A stretch of 64,000 bases of DNA from contig JNVV01000008.1 of assembly GCA_000733355.1 (NCBI GenBank), positions 681,504-745,503 of the forward strand. Direction: 5' to 3'. The notes below the pieces were generated by a model that did not search any database, was not told the DNA's origin, and saw nothing but the letters and a program-made list of their open reading frames with translations. Positions 33,982 to 45,138 of the stretch are shown here, piece by piece (the first letter of the stretch is position 1; each line of letters starts with the position of its first letter). A program made the position numbers and the translations under genes. This stretch comes from Falciphora oryzae. Lineage: Eukaryota; Ascomycota; Sordariomycetes; Magnaporthales; Magnaporthaceae.

Positions 33982-35307
33982 TCAATGACGCACGGGGAAG
34001 CCCGGCGGGGGAGGAGGCCCGCCAGGCGGCGCACCCATACCCCCGGGAGGAGGCATAAACCCAGCGGGTAGAGGCATAGGCGGGCCACCGTTCGGAGGGC
34101 CAAATCCGGGAGGCGGTGCGAACCCCTGGGGTGGTGCGCCAGGAGGACCGCCGCGGAAGCCACCAGCTCCGCCGGGGGGCCCGCCGCCGGGGTGGAAGTC
34201 GTTGGGTGGCAGGCCGAAGGCCCCGTGGCTTGGCGGCGGACGGGCGGGTAGGCCCGAGGGCCCAGGACCGCCGAGACCCATGGGCGGAGGCATGGGTGGG
34301 CCGCCACCCATGCGGCCACCACCGCCAGGGCCTCCCGGGGGCCCCATGTGGTGATGGGGAGCGCCGTGGTGGGGGTGGTGGTGGTTGTTGTGGTGGTGCG
34401 GGGGACCTCCGAAGCCGGGAGGCGGGCCGCCGCGGGGAGGCATGGGGCCTCCGTGGGCGGTGAGTGGTGGGGGAGCGAAGCCTTGAGGGATGCCTCCTGG
34501 CGGACCCATGGGCGGAGGGCCGCCTGGGCCAGTTGGCACGCCGCCGGGTCGGCCGGGGTTGCCAGACTCAAAGCCTGGAGGTGCGCCAGCAGGGCCTTCA
34601 GGGCCGGCCGAGGCTGGGCCGGTAGGGGTTGCTGGGGTCGTCGGGGGTGGTGGTGCGGTCATGAGGAAGGCGGGTGGCAGGGGTTGTTGCTCGGGGACGA
34701 TGTTGTGCTTCTTGCCCTCGGCGGCCAGCTTGCGCTCGGCAGCGTCGCCGTGGCGCTCGCCCTTGCCGTCCTTCTTGTAGGCGTACTCGACGGTGATTTG
34801 CTTGCTCAGCAGGTACTGGCCGTTCATGGTGTCGCGTGCCTGGTCGCTCGCCTCGAAGCTGTCAAAGTTCACGAAGCCGTAGCCCTTGGAGATATTATTG
34901 GCGTCGCGAACAACGTTTGGTGGCGTGACGAGCTGGCCGAAGCGGCTGAAGGTGTCGAATAGGATCTTCTCGTCGACCTGGGTGTCGAGGTTGTTGACGA
35001 AGAGCTCGGCGCCTATTTCGGCGGCGCGCTGCTTGTCGGCGCTGGCCTTGTTGACGCGGATGACCTTTCCGTAGACGCGGATTCCGTTGAGAGCGCGCGC
35101 TGCGTAGTCGGCCGACTCGGGCGAGTCGAACTCGACGAAGCCGTAGCCCTGGTGCGTGCGCGAGACACGATCCATGGGCATGTGCAGGTTGACCACAGGC
35201 CCCATCTGCGTCATCATCTCCCACATGAGCGCCTCGCCGAAGCGCTCGTCCAGGTTTCCCACATAAATGGTCGCCTCCTTATTCTGCTCCCAATGCCGGT
35301 TCGCCAT
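33982..35307 (-). CDS. hsh49: Spliceosomal SF3b subunit 4 (Hsh49/SAP49)
   Basis: SF3b4 is part of the U2 snRNP SF3b complex. It contacts pre-mRNA near the branch site and binds SF3b2/Cus1. A single uninterrupted exon of 1326 nt encodes 441 residues. RRM1 covers about 13-88 (RNP2 IYVGNL, RNP1 GYGFVEF). RRM2 covers about 101-178 (RNP2 LFVNNL, RNP1 GYGFVNF). The start MANRHWEQNKEATIYVGNLD is characteristic of the family. After residue 200 the protein is a long Pro/Gly-rich tail with PPGF and GGPP repeats and a His-rich stretch, as in animal SF3B4. Budding yeast Hsh49 lacks such a tail. The ATG at 35307 is chosen because orthologues start there; an in-frame ATG at 35397 would add 30 residues without family support. 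Translation on the opposite strand gives only shadow frames. Confidence 0.95.
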   Translation of the reverse strand: MANRHWEQNKEATIYVGNLDERFGEALMWEMMTQMGPVVNLHMPMDRVSRTHQGYGFVEFDSPESADYAARALNGIRVYGKVIRVNKASADKQRAAEIGAELFVNNLDTQVDEKILFDTFSRFGQLVTPPNVVRDANNISKGYGFVNFDSFEASDQARDTMNGQYLLSKQITVEYAYKKDGKGERHGDAAERKLAAEGKKHNIVPEQQPLPPAFLMTAPPPPTTPATPTGPASAGPEGPAGAPPGFESGNPGRPGGVPTGPGGPPPMGPPGGIPQGFAPPPLTAHGGPMPPRGGPPPGFGGPPHHHNNHHHPHHGAPHHHMGPPGGPGGGGRMGGGPPMPPPMGLGGPGPSGLPARPPPSHGAFGLPPNDFHPGGGPPGGAGGFRGGPPGAPPQGFAPPPGFGPPNGGPPMPLPAGFMPPPGGMGAPPGGPPPPPGFPVRH

Positions 35308-35999
35308 CTTGGCGGCTCTTTTCGGGGGTTGTGTCGCCTCGGAGTAGGAGCAGAAACCGATGCCCTCGGCAAATCGAGTCTCGATGTCGGCGCGCACAAA
35401 AGACCAAGGCGGGCTCTCGAGGGCGAACGCAACTGGACTTCCTGAACCTCTGCCTGTTATGCGCTACTATGTAATATGCAGGTAGGCAGAGTCGTGTGGC
35501 GTGTGCGCAGAGTTCGATGTCCGTCGCCGGGGATGGGATCGATCCTGCGGACCGAGATGTGGTGATGGAAAGCCTGTCGCGTTTTCTGCGGCGAATTTTT
35601 GGCTCAATTGATGTGACGCGAGGTTGGGAGCTCGACAGGGTGCGTTTAAACTGAGCTACGGCGTGAGTCTAGCGACCGACTCCAGCCAAAATTTCCAGGC
35701 CGCTCCCCAGAATCCAGCCAAGCTCCCACCCTGGGGCGGTTCTAGCTCGAGGCCCACTTTATCGTGTGCCTGCCGCCGCAGCGCCAGGCTGTCTCCACCT
35801 TTTGCGGTCAAAAATTACGATTTTGATAATTGAGCTTCATCTGGGCTGCTATCGTCACCATCATCCCCCTCGCCAGCGACATTTCGAGCAGCCGACCAAC
35901 CATTTACTCAAGGTGAAGCACCTCCAGACGAGCCCCCGTCGAACCTATTGCTGACGCGCGGAGCTCTGCTAGTATCGACACCAGACACCCTCGCTACAT
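35308..35999. promoter_or_regulatory. Bidirectional promoter region hsh49/tom7
   Basis: The 692 bases between the divergent starts of hsh49 (minus) and tom7 (plus) must hold both promoters. The right side has the short leader of tom7. No other gene is visible. Shared control is inference from orientation only. Confidence 0.5.
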
Positions 36000-36414
36000 A
36001 TGTTCAAAATGCTCGCCCTTTCCGAGGAGTCCAAGGTCCGTCGCAATCCCTAGCATACTACGAAAGGGTCTCCTGGGACGGGACAGCACGCTCACACGAT
36101 TGCTACGCACAGGAGCGCATCGGCAAGCTCATCGATGTTTCGCGCGTCGTCATCCACTACGGCTACCTGCCCCTGATCCTCTACCTCGGTACGACGGGAA
36201 CCCCTCCCCGCTCTCTACACTGGCGGGGATATCGCCGTGAGATGGCGCCGACGCGCAATCCGGCCCGACCTAACACGTTATATCTACCGCTAGGTTATAC
36301 TCGGAGCGAGCCCCGACCGTCGGTCATCAAGTACGTTCAACGAGACCTCTTCTCGACCGCACCCGGCGCAACATTGCTAACAGACCCGGCAGGCTTCTTT
36401 CGCCCCTCGCATAA
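36000..36414 (+). CDS. tom7: Mitochondrial import receptor subunit Tom7
   Basis: Tom7 is a tail-anchored small subunit of the outer-membrane TOM complex and modulates its assembly. Four tiny exons, 36000-36035, 36113-36188, 36294-36330 and 36393-36414, encode only 56 residues, the normal family size. Phases are 0, 1 and 2. Donors are GTCCGT, GTACGA and GTACGT. The product has [40 protein letters not shown] and the end SVIKLLSPLA, which are all family hallmarks; residues about 24-38 form the single membrane helix. The gene is easily missed because no exon exceeds 76 nt. The start could also be the second ATG (residue 4). The first donor, GTCCGT, is unusual, but the spliced frame supports it. 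Confidence 0.93.
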
Positions 36415-37035
36415 ACGGCACGATACGACATGGCTTGGGGAGGGGAGGCTCGTATTATAGAGCAGGCCCTGGTGGGGTATGACATGGATGGACAGGATAC
36501 TTTGGAGGCACCCATTAAAATGGTCCTCGTGATATTTCGCCGCGGACACGGCGGGGCATCTTCTGAGCAAGAACGACTTGAGGCTAGATACCCATTGAAG
36601 ACAATTGTACGATACGAGTAATAAAATGTCTACTCTTATGCGAGGGAGTTAGAGGCGGCGAACTGTCACGTGAACTCTGCGTAAAGTGAGGTGCCGCGAG
36701 CTGCAATGCAGACGGCCGAGCCTCGCAAAAGAAAACAAAGCTCCGTCGACGGGTCTCGCTGCATCAGGGCTGGCTGTGGTAAATGGTCGGTATTCAATCG
36801 GGATGTTCGGATGTGGTTGTCGATAAGCCAGGGGCGATCAAATGTGGGCGATGACGGAGAAGTTTTTCTCCAGTATAAGGACGATGACGAAAATTGAGGC
36901 TCTGCAATGCGGCTCAAGCTTCTCCCATCCACATCTCAACATCAAAATCCGAGACCGGCGCCGGTGCACTCTTGTACCGAAATACAATGGCCTGAGGAGG
37001 GGCCCTTGGAGAAAAGATATAGCCTCTCCTTTTTG
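36415..37035. other. Intergenic region, tom7 to flx1
   Basis: About 620 bases, with tom7 3' UTR on the left and flx1 promoter on the right. A CACGTG lies at 36667-36672. A 63-codon frame at 36430-36621 looks like a chance frame in the 3' UTR. Confidence 0.45.
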
Positions 37036-38161
37036 ATGAGCGTGGCCAAAGATGCGGGTGGTCCCTCTTCCGCCCTGATCGAGACGATCGCGGGCCTTTC
37101 GGCCGGCACCGTCGCCACGCTCGTCGTGCACCCGCTCGACATTGTGAAGACGCGCATGCAGAGTAAGTTTTGTTGTCTCTTTCCGACTTCTCACCTGCAG
37201 CGGGCATCAAAATGCTGAACCGGCCAATCCAGTCCACAGAAGCAACATCGCGGCAGCAACCGCAGCGGCAGCGTCTGCAGGCACGGCACGGCCGGCTGCT
37301 GCTCCGCTCACAACCATGACGCTGCTCCGATCACTGGTGCAGACGCAGAACCCCATCGCGGCGCTGTACCGCGGCCTGACGCCGAACCTGGTCGGCAACG
37401 CGGCCAGCTGGGCGTCCTTCTTCTTCCTCAAGAGCCGGTGCGAGCGCGCCGTGCTGCTGCTCAAGCGGGACAACTCCGGTCAACAGCAGCAGCAGCAGCT
37501 GACGCCCGCCGACTACTTTGTCAGCTCGGCGCTGGCGGGCGCGGGCGTGCAGGTGCTGACGAACCCGGTCTGGGTGCTCAAGACGCGCATGCTGTCGTCG
37601 GACCGCTGGAGCGCCGGCGCCTACCCCAGCATGTGGGCGGGCGCGGCGCGCATCTGGCGCGGCGAGGGGGTCAGGGGGTTCTACAGGGGCTTGGGCATCA
37701 GCCTGCTCGGCGTCAGCCACGGCGCCGTGCAGTTCGCCGTCTACGAGCCCGCCAAGCGCGTGTACCTCAACCGGAGGCTGCGGCGGCAGCAGCAATGCCA
37801 AAAACACGACGGCGGCGGCGATGGCGGGAAGGAGGACGCAGCGACGGCGGCGGCCATCAGCAACGAGGCCACGGTCGTCATCTCCACCGCGGCCAAGCTG
37901 ACGGCGGGCGCGGCCACGTACCCGTACCAGGTCCTGCGCAGCCGCCTGCAGAACTACGACGCCGAGGCTCGCTTCGGCCAGGGGATTGCCGGCGTCGCCC
38001 GCCGCCTGTGGCGCGAGGAAGGGCCCAGGGGCTTCTACCGCGGCCTGGTGCCCGGCGTCGTCAGGGTCCTGCCCGCCACCTGGGTCACCTTCCTGGTCTA
38101 CGAGAACGTCAAGCACTACCTCCCCCTCTGGGCCGCCGCTGCCGCAGCCGATGATGGATGA
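37036..38161 (+). CDS. flx1: Mitochondrial carrier, FAD/folate type (Flx1-like)
   Basis: This SLC25-family inner-membrane carrier probably moves FAD or a related cofactor. Two exons, 37036-37162 and 37233-38161 (GTAAGT donor), encode 351 residues. Three carrier repeats are seen. Their P-x-D/E-type motifs are HPLDIVKTRMQ, NPVWVLKTRM and YPYQVLRSRLQN. The substituted second (W) and third (Q) motifs are typical of the Flx1, folate and pyrimidine carrier branch. Repeat ends include LYRGLTPNLVGNAASWASFF, GFYRGLGISLLGVSHGAVQF and GFYRGLVPGVVRVLPATWVT. There are two lineage insertions: an Ala-rich stretch after repeat 1 helix 1 and a Gly/Asp/Ala-rich loop around residues 240-265. The start could be upstream at 36907, but the downstream ATG gives the usual short N-terminus. 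Exact substrate is uncertain. Confidence 0.87.
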
Positions 38162-41100
38162 TGGCCATGGGCCGCCGGTGGCGCGTGTAGGACCACCAAG
38201 ATGGTTTTTTTTTTTTCTTATTCTAGGAAGTACAGCGAATAATACGTTTGGCGGCGGGAATTATTTATTCCTTCGAGACGGTCGGCAGCGGCCGGCAACG
38301 TGCGATGGCGTGTGATGCACGAATTCCGTGCTTTAGTGTGGTTCCACGGCCTCTTGATACGCCCTCGGTCCGCTTCAAAACATCTACTCTTTCTTTGGTC
38401 CCGAACGGTAATGCATCGTAGATCAACATGGAGAAATCACCCCACCCGTCTCTCTCCCCACCACCGCCGCAGCCGCCACCAGGACGCCGGAGCCTGCCGG
38501 CGGCTTCGGTCTGATCTGGGCCTCCCTTCCCTCCCCTCCACCGGAAGGCTTGCCGATTTCGAGATTGCACACGGATGACCTTTCGTCTGCAGGAAGGCTC
38601 GGCGGCGCACTTCGCAGGTGTGCGTAGTGTACCTCCCGCACCCTCCAAGCCCGGATGGTGTCTCCGGGTGGTGACACGAAGCAACTCGGACCCCGAATGC
38701 AACGGCAGCATCATCCTTCGTCCGTGATCTTTCTGACAGTACCTGGCCGCCCCGACGTCTTTCTGCGGACAGAGCCACCCATCGCTCATCGCCCGCTCAT
38801 AGCTCGCGACTATACCCCTAAAGAGGCAGGATAGGCTCAACAACAAAATCGTGGGGGCACTCCGGGTTCCATAGTGGCCTGACAGGTGTCTTGGGCGCGG
38901 AGAAGAAAGTTTTATTTATTCCCCCCGGCACCTCTCTCACCGGCCCAAAACAGCCTCGGCTCCACGGCGTTGAAGGGATAGACGGCTTGGGGTAGCGGTG
39001 ATGATATTGCAAGGGCTCCATCCCCATGTGAGGAGGAAGCCTGTGGTGATTCAGGGAGCCCTCAGCCCGTCCCACTGGTCCCCGAATGTCAGGGCCCGCC
39101 TGGTTGCTAAGCCAGGAGTTTAAAAGCCGGTGGTATAGGAGGCCGAGGCCGGACGGTATCGAGTACTCGGGAAGTACATTCTACATGCCAGTACCGGCTC
39201 ATACCAAGCCCCAGGGCGTTTCCGGGCATTATCACGGGCGTGTTATCCCTACGATGATAGCTCACCCGGAAACATCCAGAGCAGGTGTGATGCGACAGCA
39301 TCCGATCACGGGGCAGAAGGGCATCTCTGTGACGCAACAAAGCGTAATGTGAGATCAAGGAGAGCATCACGGGGCAAATACACCGATATCAAGGGTTGTA
39401 GTAGCAACTGATAGGCAAGCAGTGTCCCAGGTCGTCAACAAAACCCCCCACGCCATGTTACCATCCCATCGCCCGTCCAGACATACGAGGTCGGAAAGTA
39501 GGGCAAGACAAAGTGTCAGGGTAGGAGGCGAGGATACCGCTGCCTTTCAGCTGACCCAGCGGAAATTTTCAGGCGCGTTTTTCTACTGTAACCGTGGTAT
39601 TTCCAGGCTGCCCTATTGGTGCTACCGGCGGCTAATTCGAAGCGAGCGAAATAAAAGAAAAAAGAAAACCCAGAAAGTATCTTCCCGTTGCTATCATATA
39701 CCAGACGATTGTTATCATGGCCCTGAGAAAGAAAGGAAAAACCCAGGGTCCCCTGACCGCTGCCCCTCCACCGCGGAACCGGGCGAGGGAAACAAAAAGT
39801 CCCGGACCAGGTTCGAGAAATTTTCCCCCTTTGGAGGCAGGGACCCGGCCCCCCGGCCGGGTTGTGCTGCTGGCGTAGCAAAGGCGTAAGCGAGGCAGGT
39901 CACACCGTAGCAACCGGAAAGCAAGGTATCACAGCCGCGGAGAAGTAGAAGCGGCCCATCTACACGCCGCTCTGAGCTCTTTGGGGAGCATCCATGCAGC
40001 CAAGGTTTTTTCGCAACGAGGAGGGAGCCGTTGGGTATCAACGGAAGGGAGGTGAGCAATCCCAGAAAATGAGGGGTGGGGTGAAAAGATCAAAGGTTGT
40101 TGAGAGGAGAAGTCGCAAAACATGAATGACGCACCCAACGCACGTGTGTCTGTCTCAAAGGAAGCACTAGGCCGCGGAGCGTGGGGGGACACAAAGAGAG
40201 CAAAAGGAAGAAGAAGACGGGGGAGGCGTGAAGGGGGATGAATGGATGAATGGGTGGGTTGCGTTGAGGGGGAATGAGGGTTGCTGATGATCGACAAGTC
40301 TCGCCTAGCTTTTCTTCTTTCTTTTTTTCGTTGCGGCCAAACAGTGTTGCTTCGACCGGCTGACACGGGCTTACCATCAGGAGTTATTACAGAAGGAAAG
40401 AGCAAAAACACAAAGCAGACAAAAGGAAGACAAAAAGAAATCAAGAAACACCTAGGGGTGGGGTGAGGCGAAAGGGCAAAGGGCGAGAGCTCTTGGCTGA
40501 AGCTCCAGGCCGAGCTTCAGCCCTGGCTCCAGGGTCCGGGCGCACGCTCTTGCTCTGCACTCAACCGACGCCACTAGTCTTGAGGGACCGTCAGCTCAAG
40601 CATGTCATTACCTTGGGACCCTTCGAATAGCTCAGTGATCTATCACCGTTTCGAAAATGGGATCGTCAACAGGTCGGCCTTGTGCTGGCTGGCCCACCAC
40701 CCGATCCCCTCCTCTCCCCTCCTGCCATCATCGATCAACGGTGACGAGGAACTCGGACGCGGCCTAGTCCTCGCAGGGACGCGTCGCCACATGATTAGCT
40801 ACCGGGTGCACGACCGTCTGCTTTCGGCATGAAGCCTGGGCGCCGAGGACGCCCCCCCGTAGAGTAAACGCTTGAGAATGAGGTTCTCTTGGTGTGTTTA
40901 GGGGACGTCGGGGTCTAGACTTCCCTCCTCCCAAGCCGAGCAGTCGTCAGAGCCAAATGGGGACGATAGGGGTGGCTTCGGCGGACAAGACAATGTAGCA
41001 CCCGCGGATGTCGTCCGCTTGTCCATCGGCCCCATCAAGCGAGGGCTCGGTTACGCGACGGACACGAGGAGGAAAAGAGCCGTAGGCCGGGGGGATGGGA

Positions 41101-41751
41101 CATGTCCAGAGGGAGTTTAGCTGGGAAAAAGAAAGTAGATGGTGACAGAAGGAAAAAAAGACAAGGGGTTTCGTAGTTGATATCAGGCACACGGGCCACT
41201 GCGGGAGCTCGGCTGCAAGCCCCCGGGCTGGACCTGCGCTGGCTGCTCAGCCAGATGTTCGCTCAATGGCGCGTCCACGCCCGTGTGTGGCTGAATGGTG
41301 TCTTTCCCCTGTCTCCTTGCAGTTACAGTATGCGGGGATAGGCGGCGCGTTTCGTCCGGCAAAGATGAGAGTGAGGAGGCGTGCCTAGATCTGGATGCAA
41401 GGGAGAAGGGAGAAGCAGACGAGCAGGCCAAGCGAAGGCATAAAGAGCGAGAACATTAGGACCGGCAGCCTCAGCCAACAGGAACAGCAGGTGGCCAAGG
41501 AGTGGTAGCGAAAATAGCCACTGGGGCCGGGGTCGAGCACAAATGTTCCCAGGCGGGAGCTCTGATTGGGCAGCCTGTCTTGGTTGAGGGTATGCCAGCT
41601 GAGCTCTGAAGGATTCAGGACACTCCGGGGACAACCGCCCGCAGCCTGTCCCGTGGGTGGAAACACGAAAGGAGGAGTCCCAGATCCATCCCCAGTCTAT
41701 GACAATAAAAAGAAGCCTGTTAATGGGTACACCGCAGGACGGGTGGGCGGC

Positions 41752-41772
41752 CAGCAGCAGCAGCAGCAGCAG
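41752..41772. repeat. (CAG)7 microsatellite
   Basis: Seven perfect CAG units in non-coding sequence. Confidence 0.9.
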
Positions 41773-43327
41773 CAAACGGCAGCGGCGTCGGAGCAGAGCG
41801 TGCGTCGTTCCTGCCCCGATTAGCGAAAGAGAAAAAAAATCCAAAAGCACGATCCCAGCCGTGATCCGGGGAGACCATCCGGGGCGGGCTGCAGCTGCCT
41901 CAACCAGAAGACGAGAACCGAGCCGGATGCGCCTTCCGTTCCCGTCAGCAACTGAGACACACATTGATGCCCGCCGCGCCCGCAGCTTAACAGCGCATAT
42001 TTTCTGCCATCCTTTTTCAAGATTTGCTTTGTGAGATTCCATTTTGAATCCAGGTTCTCATTGAAGTTACTAATTGTTTTAACTCCTCTCCAACATACCA
42101 TCCCCGGTTGGTCCGACTCTTCCTCCACCAGCCCCAGCACAATGGTACAGTCCCCCCACGCCGGGACCTTGGGACGTGCCATTGGGCAAGGAGGCCATGT
42201 CGGGAGTATCATTGATGGTATATAGATAGGTAGATGTTAGGCTCCAGCATCAGGTATCCTTTCCCGAGGGAAGGGACCCTGGCGAGTGGACACACCGGCT
42301 GAGGTCCTTCCCATGTCCCATGGCGCATCCGTAGGAGTCGATGGATACCTGGTACCCGGCCAATGGGCACAGTAATAGCGCGACTTTGCTGCTGACCTCT
42401 CCTCCCCTCTCTGGCACCGCTTTCTCCGCCTGGGGCGCGATAGTGCCAAGGGTGGGTTACGGGGTGCCAGTGCCAACTCACAACCTCGACGGGAAAGGGA
42501 GAGAGGGCAGAGCAACGCTGCGTCAAGGCAATATCAGATGAAGCGGTCAAGGCCTTGCAGGCAGCAAAAAAAAAAAAAAAAAGAAAGACGGACCGATCGA
42601 GAGGGACTGAGGGAGGGTTGGAGATCGGAGGAAAACATCTACGGGAATACCTAGGTAGGCAGGTACATCACAAAATAAGACGCGCCAGGCGGGAGATTAG
42701 GGAGTGAACAGCCCATTCAGGGCCTTTCCGGGGCCTGGTCAACGTCGTACCCGAGGAGACGGCCGTCTTGGAAGATGGGAAGAGAGGCCACACGACACGA
42801 TCATCTCTCACGTTGGAGGTTCTTTTTTGGGCGGCGGAAGTCTCGGTACCCGCGAGGGGAGGATGATGAAAGCGGTGTCCGGTCAAGTAGCATTTTCGTC
42901 GTCCTGGGAGTGCGTCGACAGACCGGTGTGTAAGAGGCGTGAGAAGGGTGTGAAGAAGGCGCAAGAGAATAGACAAGACCGAGTCCAAGGTACCCCCGAG
43001 ACGAAGGGATACAGGGAAGTAGGAGCGGACTTTCGCTGCCGGACAACACACGTCGACACACATCATTCTCCCACCGCCTCTTTCCCCTTCTGCTGTTTCA
43101 ATATGCCGCACACATGCCAAGCAGACACCGGTATGTGAAGTCTGGGTGACCAAGCATTACAATTCGAGTTGTGTAGGTTTTGCATTGGACAACGCGCTCA
43201 TCGTTGTGCTGCAACACCACCCCGGCGAGAGCGCTGTTCTTTCGTCGTGGGTCGGGCCCGCGGGACCGGTGTGCGCGCGAGAGGAGTGCCGCGCAGATGG
43301 GCCCCCGCAGTCGGTGTGAAATACTCC

Positions 43328-43392
43328 AAACAGAAAAAAAAGAAAAAAAAACCAAATAAAAAAAAACCCCAAATAAAAGAAAAAAAAAAAGT
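43328..43392. repeat. A-rich low-complexity tract
   Basis: Repeated A runs broken by C, G and T over about 65 bases. On the minus strand this is a T-rich pyrimidine-type tract. Confidence 0.85.
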
Positions 43393-45102
43393 CAACCTAG
43401 TCAAACCGGCGCCGGGCAGCCGAACCCCGCCGTCGCGCGCGGCCTCGGCCCGTCTCGTCTTGCGTATTTGGCAGCAAACACAATGCGACAGCGTGTAGGG
43501 ACATGGTCTTGAGGAATTGAAATTCCCACAGGCAAAAATATGGAGGCGTTCGTCCCGCCGCGTCCGGTCCGTCGTGGGGCTGCCGAAGAGGGCGGGGAGA
43601 GCGGGAAGCGAAGGGGTTCAGTGACGGGAAAGCAAACAAGGTTTTCCAGGCCTCCAAACGAGAGCATCTAGCCGAGGGCGACGGCAACCACGGCGGGCGG
43701 GCAGCAATGCAAGGGATGAGGGGGAGGAGAACCAGAGATTGAGTGTGGCCGTGCCTCATCGCGATGATGCACCAGATCCAGCGGGTGGTAGGCTGGGCGG
43801 CGCCGGGGGTAGGGAAAGACAGGGTAAGGGACGAGGGCGACGACGAGGATCATTAGGAAACTCTCTTTTCTTGCTTTCTTTTTCATCACCATCAACATCA
43901 TCATCATCTTGTGGTTCTGGGCGGAGATTTACCAAAACCCGGCGCAGCACCTCCATCCCCCCTGGCCCTGGGGATCCTCGATCTGCCCTTTTCCGGCCCT
44001 CGTGCCCCTGGACGCGTATCCTTTGGGCCTTTGGGGAACGAATCCCGTGCTTGGCGGCGACTCCACAGGCTCGGAGGCGCCAGGTCGGATTAGGTAGACC
44101 TTGCGACTGAGGATGGGAGGGATACCACGATCACCCAAGTACCGTGCCGCCGCATGAAGGTAACCCTTCCTGGTTGTTGTGATAAACCTAACCCTTGCCG
44201 AGTGGGTGGTGGGCGCCCCGGGCTGGCCTGGGCTAGGCTGGGGGTTCGCAAGGCAGGGGCAGCATTCCGTTGCGCGCCGCGCGTGTGTGAGCGAGCGAGC
44301 TCTGGGTTGTGGCCAGGGGAGCTGGGCCGTGGCCGCGCGCTTGCGTGGGTGAGTGAGTGGGGACGAAAAGCAAGGCTGGCCTGGGCAGGTCCACGCGCGG
44401 AGGGAAGATCAACTAACTCATTTTTTACGTTTCGTTTTTTGCGACTTCGAGATTGCCCTCCCACCCCTTGCCTTCCCGTGCTGTGCCGCCATCCTGCTTT
44501 TTTTTGCTCACTTTTGTTCCCAGAGATTGTGTGTGTTGTTCTCCACTGACGTGCAGCGAAGCACATACCCATGACGAGGCCGTGTTAGGTAAAAGGCCGA
44601 TATGTACCAAGAAAAAAAAAAGGGACAGAAGCATCAAGTTTTGTTGGCGAACGTTTGCGGCTTGGCCGAGACATTGGCGGTTAAGGTATACCAGCAAAAC
44701 CCAATCTAAAGCCAACTCTATCCAGCCTGCAGGTGCCGACGTGCTTGACTACATTAGTTCAGAGGATGACAGTTGCGAGCCGCAGCCAGGACAAACCGGA
44801 CGACCGTTCCCAACGCTTTGTCGTCTCGTCTTGGACCGCCCTGCCGGGGTGTCCCTAGCCTTGGCTTTTTTTTTTCTTTTGGTCGTGCTCGGTCTGAGCT
44901 CCATCATGGGTGTCATAACCCGGGATAGGGCCCCTCCCCAACCCCTTCGCGTGCTTGTCTCATGATATTTCCGACTGTGACTCGACACGCACAGCAACAG
45001 CAGCCAACTGAGCCTTTTTTGGTCTTGTCCCACCACCCCCATCTCATCGTAGACAGGGGCCTAGAAGAGCACGGCGAAATAAATACAGCGTCGTCTTGGT
45101 TC

Positions 45103-45138
45103 GGTACCATGGTACCTAACTCATGTACCCAGGTACCT
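45103..45138. repeat. GGTACC palindrome cluster
   Basis: GGTACCATGGTACC at 45103-45116 is a perfect 14-base palindrome, followed by AGGTACCT at 45131-45138. Three KpnI-type hexamers occur within 36 bases. Confidence 0.6.

Noticed and set aside
34116..34962. Plus-strand frames opposite hsh49
   Set aside because: They are antisense shadows of the Pro/Gly-rich hsh49 tail.
36430..36621. 63-codon frame just after tom7
   Set aside because: It lies in the likely tom7 3' UTR, has no family pattern and no coding bias.
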